Below, piece by piece: positions 57,708-64,000 of a stretch of DNA of 64,000 bases. A program made the position numbers and the translations under genes. The notes below the pieces were generated by a model. The model was not told the origin of the DNA, did no database searches, and worked only from the letters and a program-made list of their open reading frames with translations. The stretch's first letter is position 1, and every line of letters starts with the position of its first letter. This DNA is from Endotrypanum monterogeii (taxonomy: Eukaryota > Euglenozoa > Kinetoplastea > Trypanosomatida > Trypanosomatidae), in NCBI GenBank assembly GCA_000333855.2, contig CM007315.1, positions 354,116 to 418,115 on the forward strand, given 5' to 3'.

Positions 57708-60700
57708 TCATGCTGATGCCAAGTTGGAGGGGGTGGAAGTGCTGTCGCTAGAGACGAGGTCGGCCTTGATGCTATGATTTTCTCGTGCACTGGCGCTGAT
57801 AAGAGAGTCCTCTGTATCGCTGAGGCTCTCTTCCTCCTCCTCGTCCTCCACCTCTTCCCAGTACCACTCATCGCCATTGCCATCTGTGTACACATCGCCG
57901 TAGACATTCTCCTCGCTGTACACATCGGTATGGTCCACATTAGCGTCGGGTTTACAGCCTTCTGTATTCAGGGCGGCCGCTATGACAGTCGCGCGGGCAC
58001 GGCGTCGCGCCTTGGTGTGCCCGAACGTGTTTTCTATCGGGCGGTGCATCTTGCTTTTGTCAGGGGCGAAGCGCGCGGTGGTCCCGAGAAAGATGCTGGA
58101 GGAGACGCAGGCGGGAAACAGAGCATCCGGCCACGCAGACGCCGTGTGTGCACCTGTCGCCCTATTCGACTCTGTCGAGCTCGCGTTTGGTGCCACGCTG
58201 GAGGTGCTCGCATCCAGCAAAAAGCCATACATATTGAACTCAGAGCCAAAGACGCAGTCTGTTTTCGCCTGGGAGTTGGCAGGTCTGTTGATGGGGCGAG
58301 TTAATGAATCTTGGCTCAACAGATGTGTGCTCTCGATTACGTAGGGGTCCAAGGTGACGCGCGGCCGCGCGTAGCGCCTGCAGATTTCTTCTCCAGTATT
58401 CTCACTTAGCATTGAGTACTCGGGAGACTGGGGTTTGTTCAGTGAATTTGATAAAAAGGAAATCAGCGGTGTTGGAGCCGAGGTCGTCAAGCATACGTTG
58501 CGGTTTTTGGTCACAACAACGTCCAGGCTGTTAAGACTATCCCCATCTTGGAGATAGAACACTATGGAGCTGCCGTTGCGAGTCCCACGACGGGCGTCGA
58601 AGCCTGTGGGGCAGAAACCCATCAGCAGGTGACTGGTATCTTCTTCTTCTTCATCCTCACTTTCATCGTCCTCATCCTCGTCGTCGTCGTCGTCGTCGTC
58701 GTCGGCATTATCTTCCGAGGAGGGACCCGGCTGTGTGATTGACAGCTTAGCAGGGAGTGCTGTGGCTGGTGCTGAAGGAGACAGGAGGAACGGCGTCGGC
58801 ACCACAGTGTTATCGGGCGCTGGAGGTGAAGGTGCGCATGAAAGGGGTGGAAGGGTGGTGGTGGTGTCAGAGGTGACATGGTTGTTCAAAGTCACGCTCG
58901 GTGATGTAGTCACAGGTGAGGGCCCCTCACAAGACGTGTCCTGCTGCTCTGGAGATGCGCGTACTGATACCAAATCAGTGCTGCACGTCTTACGAACGAC
59001 ATTGTCATTGTCTGTGTCGATGCACACACTGACCACACACGGAGAGTGAGGTGGTCGAGTCATGTGCTCGTCGTCTGGTTTTGACCTTCTCTCTGCAGGT
59101 GGCACAGGGGTGGCGGCAGGCTCGACCACTCTGGCATCCGCGCCTTTAGAAGCGCTTTCTGAAGACGCGTCAACACGCGCGCCAAAGTGATTCCGTACCG
59201 CACTTTCAGATAGGCTAGGGGAGACATCGTCTTGCTTTGTGGGGCTGATCACGATGCAGTTCGGAGTGCTGTTGCTCATCTTGCTTGGTTCCTGCTGCTG
59301 TTGCTGAGTTTGTGCCTTATCATCTGGGAAAACGGCACCAACGCCTTCAAGGGGTGTGAGGGTGGCTGCGATGTAGTGCTGTAGCTTTGTTCTTCTGAAA
59401 GACGGAGGGTACATCATGTAGAGGTCATCGTAGTCGACGGCAGCGGCTTCGCCGAGAGCGGGGGCGCTTTTTGGAGACGTGTTCCTCGGCAGGTCATGGC
59501 CCGCTGAGGAGACTGGGTCATTCTCCTTGCTTTCCCTTACCGGCGTCTTCGTCGGTGGGGATGGGGTGCGAGGCTGCAGGTGCGCGGATGTGGGCCAGTC
59601 ACCAGGAGGTGATCCGAGCGCATTCGGAGATACAGCTGCCCCTGACCCTAGCGATACACCGCTGAACTCCTGCTCCGCCGAGTCTTGGTGAGTTGTAGAG
59701 GTGCTATGACGGACTGGGATCGAGGGGCCGCTTGGCAACGCTGCAGAAACGCTGGTCGTCACCCTGCGCTTCGAAAAAGTTGGCAACAACACGCTATCCT
59801 TCTTATCCCCATCCGATGGGAATTGATGGTCACCGCTTCTTGTCGACGAAGGCGCCTTTGATTCACTGTTGACATTAACGGGGGGAGGCGCTTCAATAAT
59901 GATCTCTGTGGGGGGGCTGAGAGGAGATATATCGCCTGCCGAATGGGTGCCAGGAGCTGCAGCGCGCACGTTTGGTGTACTGCTCCTGGCATGGGGCCCA
60001 CAGCGGCTTTTTTGTGACGTCGCAGACTCCCTCAGGCTCGGTGGCGGCGGCGGCGAGTGTGCGCGGCTGTAGAAGGACGGTGTGTGACGCAGAGCTTCTT
60101 GCTGAGCTAGTGATAGAGAAGATGAATGACGGCTCATCGGTCGCGGAAGGATGTTTGGGATGAAGCTGCCGTCGCTGAGGAGATTGAGTGAGGTGCGCAG
60201 AGTCGTCAAATGCGAGTCGGAGCGCAGTAGGCGGCGTGAAAGGGTGGAGATGCGAGAAGAGGGCACCTCCTCCGCGTCACTCGATTCGTTGTGGTCGCCG
60301 TGTACGCCATTCGTGACACGTATGTGCCTTCTCACAGATTCCACGTGAACGTCAAGTGAAGAGGAGTTGGTCTTCGGTGGCAGAGTGATCGCCTCGGCTG
60401 AGACATTTGACACGCCGCTCTGTGCGCACGGGGGTGTTTCAGCAGTAGCTCCACACAAAGTCGCCTCGGAGTCACGTCGATGATCGTGAGCACCGCCCAC
60501 ATTGCCTTCGGTGGCTGCGTGGCGGTATTCGCAGGTGGTGTCAAGCTTCAGGGAACTGGAGGCAGTAGGGCTGTTCGTGTTGCTTACGTCTGTGGCCTTG
60601 AGAGCACTGAGGTGAGTGTCTATCGAGTCGACTGTATCGCTGTTGCTCGACTGCACAGGCATACACCCACAAGACGTGTCGTTCGCTGATTTGCCTGCGC

Positions 60701-61727
60701 ATCGGCCTCGTCTGAGAGAGTAGAAAAAAAATGTGCGCTGCTTCTGCTTTGATTCCGTCGCAGTGAACACGGGAGAGGACATCTTTCTCGCCGGTGGGGG
60801 TGGCGGGGAGGGTGGGCAGAAGGACATGTCCGGAATGTGAATCGACTTTAACGAAGTTGATCCATATCTTGTCGATGTATTCGTGATGGACAAGTTTGTC
60901 AACGAGGACATCGATGTCTTGCCGAGAGGCTTTACTGGCGGCGTCGTCATACTGGTACCGGGAAGCGGAGAGCGAAAGTTGGGGTAGGGCTTCCCCGCTG
61001 CAGGGGTGCTGGAGAGAGACGACTGCGTCAGGGAAAGCAGCCTTTGCGGGGATGAAAATAGCGACTGTGCTTTGCCGGATGTGTTCCCTCTCGTGGGAGG
61101 AATAGATACCGCTGTCATGGAGTTCCTGCTGTCGAGGACGGGCGCAGAGGAGCTCAGTAGGTGGTCCGACTTGCGTAGCGTTTTAAGGGACTTGATGCTG
61201 GGTAGCTGTATTATTTCCTGGTACTCGTTTTTCAGTGGAGATGACGAGGCCACAGGTGGGTCAGCAGCGGGGAATGTAGTAGTCAACGAGCCTGCGTCTA
61301 CACCATTGATTGGCGAGTTTGGTGGGTCTGCAACGGGTGCACTGTCTCGTTCGAGTGATTGCATTGGCGTATCGCACATCTTCTTGCTTTCTAATTTTTT
61401 TTCTTGCGCTTGTTGCAGGAGACAGCTTCTACTGACCTGACCATGCTGCGATAGGCTTCTCGGAAGTGCACCCCGAGGCTCTGTGGACTCGGAGTCTGAC
61501 GCACAGCATCCAATGCTGATGGAGGTGATCATACCACTACTAATGTTCACCGGGTTGTCTTGTTGATCCTGTGCGTTCGCGTCGTTAGCAAAGGATTGGT
61601 TCGGATTGACTGAGGTGTCACCGTGATGCATATCACATCTGTCGACGCTTATCGGAATAAATAATTTATCCTGAGAATTCTTTTTCGGCCTATCTCGAGT
61701 TGATTTCTCGTGAGTTGAGCGTTTCAT
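57708..61727 (-). CDS. Acidic Ser/Pro-rich hypothetical protein
   Basis: The protein is 1339 residues with ATG at 61725-61727. I do not recognise it. Most of the length is low complexity (Ser, Pro, Thr, Asn) with proline clusters (PPSPPPPPARK and PPPPPSL) and many SP/TP dipeptides, consistent with a disordered, phosphorylated protein. A run of Asp/Glu lies at about 1005-1035, encoded by a GAC trinucleotide repeat. It is followed by a better-ordered segment (about 1040-1180) containing FDARRGTRNGSSIVFYL and RYARPRVTLDPYVIES, which is the most likely conserved core. A second acidic patch (WYWEEVEDEEEEESLSD) lies near the C-terminus. There is no signal peptide, transmembrane helix or enzyme motif. 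The single long frame with no breaks supports a real gene. Confidence 0.75.
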   Translation of the reverse strand: MKRSTHEKSTRDRPKKNSQDKLFIPISVDRCDMHHGDTSVNPNQSFANDANAQDQQDNPVNISSGMITSISIGCCASDSESTEPRGALPRSLSQHGQVSRSCLLQQAQEKKLESKKMCDTPMQSLERDSAPVADPPNSPINGVDAGSLTTTFPAADPPVASSSPLKNEYQEIIQLPSIKSLKTLRKSDHLLSSSAPVLDSRNSMTAVSIPPTRGNTSGKAQSLFSSPQRLLSLTQSSLSSTPAAGKPYPNFRSPLPGTSMTTPPVKPLGKTSMSSLTNLSITNTSTRYGSTSLKSIHIPDMSFCPPSPPPPPARKMSSPVFTATESKQKQRTFFFYSLRRGRCAGKSANDTSCGCMPVQSSNSDTVDSIDTHLSALKATDVSNTNSPTASSSLKLDTTCEYRHAATEGNVGGAHDHRRDSEATLCGATAETPPCAQSGVSNVSAEAITLPPKTNSSSLDVHVESVRRHIRVTNGVHGDHNESSDAEEVPSSRISTLSRRLLRSDSHLTTLRTSLNLLSDGSFIPNILPRPMSRHSSSLSLAQQEALRHTPSFYSRAHSPPPPPSLRESATSQKSRCGPHARSSTPNVRAAAPGTHSAGDISPLSPPTEIIIEAPPPVNVNSESKAPSSTRSGDHQFPSDGDKKDSVLLPTFSKRRVTTSVSAALPSGPSIPVRHSTSTTHQDSAEQEFSGVSLGSGAAVSPNALGSPPGDWPTSAHLQPRTPSPPTKTPVRESKENDPVSSAGHDLPRNTSPKSAPALGEAAAVDYDDLYMMYPPSFRRTKLQHYIAATLTPLEGVGAVFPDDKAQTQQQQQEPSKMSNSTPNCIVISPTKQDDVSPSLSESAVRNHFGARVDASSESASKGADARVVEPAATPVPPAERRSKPDDEHMTRPPHSPCVVSVCIDTDNDNVVRKTCSTDLVSVRASPEQQDTSCEGPSPVTTSPSVTLNNHVTSDTTTTLPPLSCAPSPPAPDNTVVPTPFLLSPSAPATALPAKLSITQPGPSSEDNADDDDDDDDEDEDDESEDEEEEDTSHLLMGFCPTGFDARRGTRNGSSIVFYLQDGDSLNSLDVVVTKNRNVCLTTSAPTPLISFLSNSLNKPQSPEYSMLSENTGEEICRRYARPRVTLDPYVIESTHLLSQDSLTRPINRPANSQAKTDCVFGSEFNMYGFLLDASTSSVAPNASSTESNRATGAHTASAWPDALFPACVSSSIFLGTTARFAPDKSKMHRPIENTFGHTKARRRARATVIAAALNTEGCKPDANVDHTDVYSEENVYGDVYTDGNGDEWYWEEVEDEEEEESLSDTEDSLISASARENHSIKADLVSSDSTSTPSNLASA
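58676..58704. repeat. TCG/GAC trinucleotide repeat inside a coding region
   Basis: About nine TCG/TCC units on plus encode consecutive Asp residues in the 1339-residue protein. It is in frame, so length changes would only alter the acidic run. Confidence 0.8.
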
Positions 61728-62278
61728 ACAACCGGCTTCTTTTTTTTTTTACCCTCGAGGGGGGAGCAGAGGGACATGATTGAGTCTGGCGAGTGCGTCA
61801 CCCGTATGTGTCAACGAGACCCAGACGACGGAGGAGGTCACTAGAGAAGCCGCGGGACTCACACAGCGTCAGCAACAGTGGGGTGGGGACGGTAGGGCAA
61901 GATGCTGCGAAAAACAACAGCAACAAATCACCATCAAACAGGGTTTTCCCGGGCGGTGATGCAGATTCACAAGAACGCCACCAGGTGGGATGAGTATGCG
62001 TAAGGGAGAGGGGGCAGGGAGCGGTGGGGGTTGCGGATGAGTGCTTCTTCTGCATGGCCGACTCTTGTGAAGGAAGGCCGGGGTAGGGGTGCGGGCATAA
62101 TACGGTCAAGGTTGATGCAGCGAGGGGGTGGTGCGGAAGGGAAAGGGGAGGCAAAAAAAAAAAACAGTAGAGAGAAGTGCACGCGAGGGGAAGAGGCACA
62201 TCACATGTTGTATCTGTCGTTGAAAAAAGATAAACTCAATCTAGGGAAAGGGGAGAAAGGAAGGTCCCTCCATCTCTC

Positions 62279-62317
<39 letters not shown>

Positions 62318-62642
62318 CTTACTTGCATGCTAATTAATGTTTTTTTTTTCCAAAGAAGAAAAAAAGATAGTAAAAAAAAGAAGACACATTGTTGGTTCAG
62401 CGATACGTTTCATTTCTTCCTTAACGCTACACCCGACAGCGTCAGGGTAAGGGAGATGTGTAGGGTTGGAGTTGGGGGGAGCGGGAGAGAAGCACGAACG
62501 AGTTGACTAGTAAGCGGAGCCAGATCAAGTACACAGAGAGAGGTTAGCTAATTCCATCCATCGCTCGAGCACTCAGGTACAGAGGTGCATGAGTGCTCAC
62601 GCTGCCGGCCAGCCCGAAAGAGAGCAAAGGAGCTTCGTCTTG
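61728..62642. other. Intergenic stretch
   Basis: No gene is supported. It has a T run at 61741-61750, an A run at 62153-62164 (T tract on minus, possible splice signal for the 1339-residue gene), a TA tract at 62280-62316, and T/A homopolymers near 62338-62380. Confidence 0.6.
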
Positions 62643-64000
62643 TCATTTTCGGTGCTTTTCCATGAGTGCTTTCGCTTCCAGACGACTGCGCTCCAGTACA
62701 AGAGGAATATCTTGTAGATCTCTTGTGGATGTGTCAATAGCATCTGTGATGTCGCTCTGCATGCGTGCAAGCATCTGCATGCGAGCCTGGCATGCGTCAC
62801 GACGGCGTTTATGCTCCGCCTTCTGCTTCTCGCGTAGGGTTTGAACCTCCATCGCCAATCGAAGCTCTCCCGAATGATGGCGCTCTACTTCTTCACGGAG
62901 GTGATGTACCTCGTGCCGAAGCTCGATCATACTCAGCTGTTCCACGGGCCGTGATTGAAGAATGGAGGAGCTGACGCTGTACGGGTTAAGGGAAAGGTAG
63001 TCCGCTACACCAGAAGCCGAGGTGGCTGTCACTGCAGCGCAGCCATTAACGCTATCAGGGGGAAGCACCGTTTTAGGGTTATGTGTGGAGGAGTCTGTCG
63101 TCTGTCCAGATGCTGTGGTATGGTACATGCCGATATTGGTTGTAGTCTTAATAGCATCTTTGCTGGGCTGCACTGTCGTCGTCGCATCGAGGATTCCAGA
63201 GGGTCGGCCATTAAGCAAGCGGCCATGTTTGCCACGCATGGGATGCTCCTCGGATACCTCTGTACTTGAAGGCACGGGAGTAGATGCATTGATTTTTGTA
63301 AAATTGGAATCTTCTGAACTTGACGTAGGTGGCAGCAGCGCAAAAAGGCTGTGTCGCTGTTCCTGCTGCTGCGGGCGAGACGAGAGGTGAGTCTGATCAA
63401 GAATGAGATGTTGTCGAGCAAGCAGGCTTTGCTCCTCAGCGAGAGCCTCTGCGACCTCAAGTCTTTCCCAAACTTCTTTGAGCTCTTGTTTCTGGGCTGA
63501 TACGGTGTGCTCTGCCTCACTGCAGCGATGCAGGACATCATTGAGTTGCTCCTCCAGCCGTTGCGCCTGCTGTTTTCTCGTTTCCAGCTCTGCGGAGACA
63601 CCACGCAGTCGAGCCTCTAGGTCAGCATACATTTCTCGCGTCACCGTTTCGGGGGCGTGTTGAGCAGACAACTCAGACATGAGTTTCGGTGACGGATGCC
63701 GCCGTATGGCGTCCGAAGGAAGAGATGCTTTTTCTACATCCTCTGTTGATGGCTTCTGGCGCGCAAAGCTGGGCGAGGGACTGCCCTGCATGTCAGCATC
63801 ATTGTTGCTGCTTTGGTCTGCTATCGGTGCTTTCGTGGAGTCAGTCAGAGAGGGCAATCCACGACGCGATCGGCTAGTTTCGATGAGTAACTCAGATATG
63901 CGCTGATGCGCGGCCGTCAGCTGATGCTCAAGTTCTTCAACGACGCTGCGGTCCACGGTTTCACGCGGGGTTGAGGATTGGCCCAGATTTATTCCTGGCC
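62643..64000 (-). CDS. Coiled-coil protein, 5' end cut off by the window edge
   Basis: The frame stays open from the stop at 62643 to the right edge, with no stop between a GTG at 63954-63956 and base 64000. About 451 codons are visible and the true ATG is outside. Three coiled-coil segments are visible: one at the start (VVEELEHQLTAAHQRISELL), a long one (EMYADLEARLRGVSAELETRKQ through ERLEVAEALAEEQSLL), and a C-terminal one (MIELRHEVHHLREEVERHH through KAEHKRRRDACQARMQML). Ser/Thr/Pro-rich linkers separate them. I do not recognise the family. Coiled-coil proteins of this kind in trypanosomatids are often cytoskeletal, but that is only an analogy. Confidence 0.75.
   Translation of the reverse strand, partial: PGINLGQSSTPRETVDRSVVEELEHQLTAAHQRISELLIETSRSRRGLPSLTDSTKAPIADQSSNNDADMQGSPSPSFARQKPSTEDVEKASLPSDAIRRHPSPKLMSELSAQHAPETVTREMYADLEARLRGVSAELETRKQQAQRLEEQLNDVLHRCSEAEHTVSAQKQELKEVWERLEVAEALAEEQSLLARQHLILDQTHLSSRPQQQEQRHSLFALLPPTSSSEDSNFTKINASTPVPSSTEVSEEHPMRGKHGRLLNGRPSGILDATTTVQPSKDAIKTTTNIGMYHTTASGQTTDSSTHNPKTVLPPDSVNGCAAVTATSASGVADYLSLNPYSVSSSILQSRPVEQLSMIELRHEVHHLREEVERHHSGELRLAMEVQTLREKQKAEHKRRRDACQARMQMLARMQSDITDAIDTSTRDLQDIPLVLERSRLEAKALMEKHRK

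Overview
The window is nuclear DNA from a trypanosomatid (kinetoplastid protist), most likely a Leishmania-like member of the Leishmaniinae. The evidence is as follows. Every protein gene I accept lies on the minus strand with no introns, which is the layout of one polycistronic transcription unit. Intergenic DNA is full of minus-strand T/C tracts (read as A/G runs on the plus strand) of the kind used for trans-splicing and coupled polyadenylation. TA and TG microsatellites occur in most intergenic stretches. The proteome is trypanosomatid in type: an N-terminally extended K+-type H+-pyrophosphatase, very long hypothetical proteins, and a tryparedoxin-like fold. At 45.8-46.8 kb there is a GC-rich stretch that resembles Leishmania SIDER/DIRE degenerated retroposons.

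Layout, left to right. A truncated FG-nucleoporin-like gene runs off the left edge (1-1082). It is followed by a CFAP300-like cilium assembly protein (1.9-3.1 kb), two p24/emp24 (GOLD) cargo receptors (4.1-6.6 kb), a monoglyceride-lipase-like hydrolase (7.5-8.5 kb) and an Sfi1-like protein with tryptophan-rich repeats (9.2-12.6 kb). After a 3.9 kb gene-free stretch comes a leucine-rich-repeat protein (16.5-18.5 kb). Next are four tail-anchored cytochrome b5-domain proteins (19.6-26.7 kb) and then a giant gene of about 4951 codons (28.5-43.4 kb). That gene combines an N-terminal ubiquitin-like domain, a tryparedoxin-like fold without its redox cysteines, a DUF3638/DUF3645 helicase-like core and C-terminal RanBP2-type zinc fingers. 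A 5.5 kb intergenic stretch holding the SIDER-like block separates it from the vacuolar/acidocalcisomal H+-pyrophosphatase (48.9-51.3 kb) and a second leucine-rich-repeat protein (51.9-54.6 kb).

At 55.1-55.3 kb there is a tRNA island: tRNA-Gly(GCC) on plus and tRNA-Glu(CUC) on minus, with their 3' ends facing each other. Right after it come a 270-base assembly gap and a pair of near-identical direct repeats of about 230 bp. The final part holds a 1339-codon acidic, Ser/Pro-rich protein of unknown function and the C-terminal part of a coiled-coil protein that runs off the right edge.

In trypanosomatids neighbouring genes are co-transcribed but need not share a function. Still, several genes here concern membranes and the secretory system (p24 pair, b5 cluster, lipase, H+-PPase) or the cilium/basal body (CFAP300-like, Sfi1-like). 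Starts are placed at the first in-frame ATG, because several longer open frames begin only with TTG or GTG.
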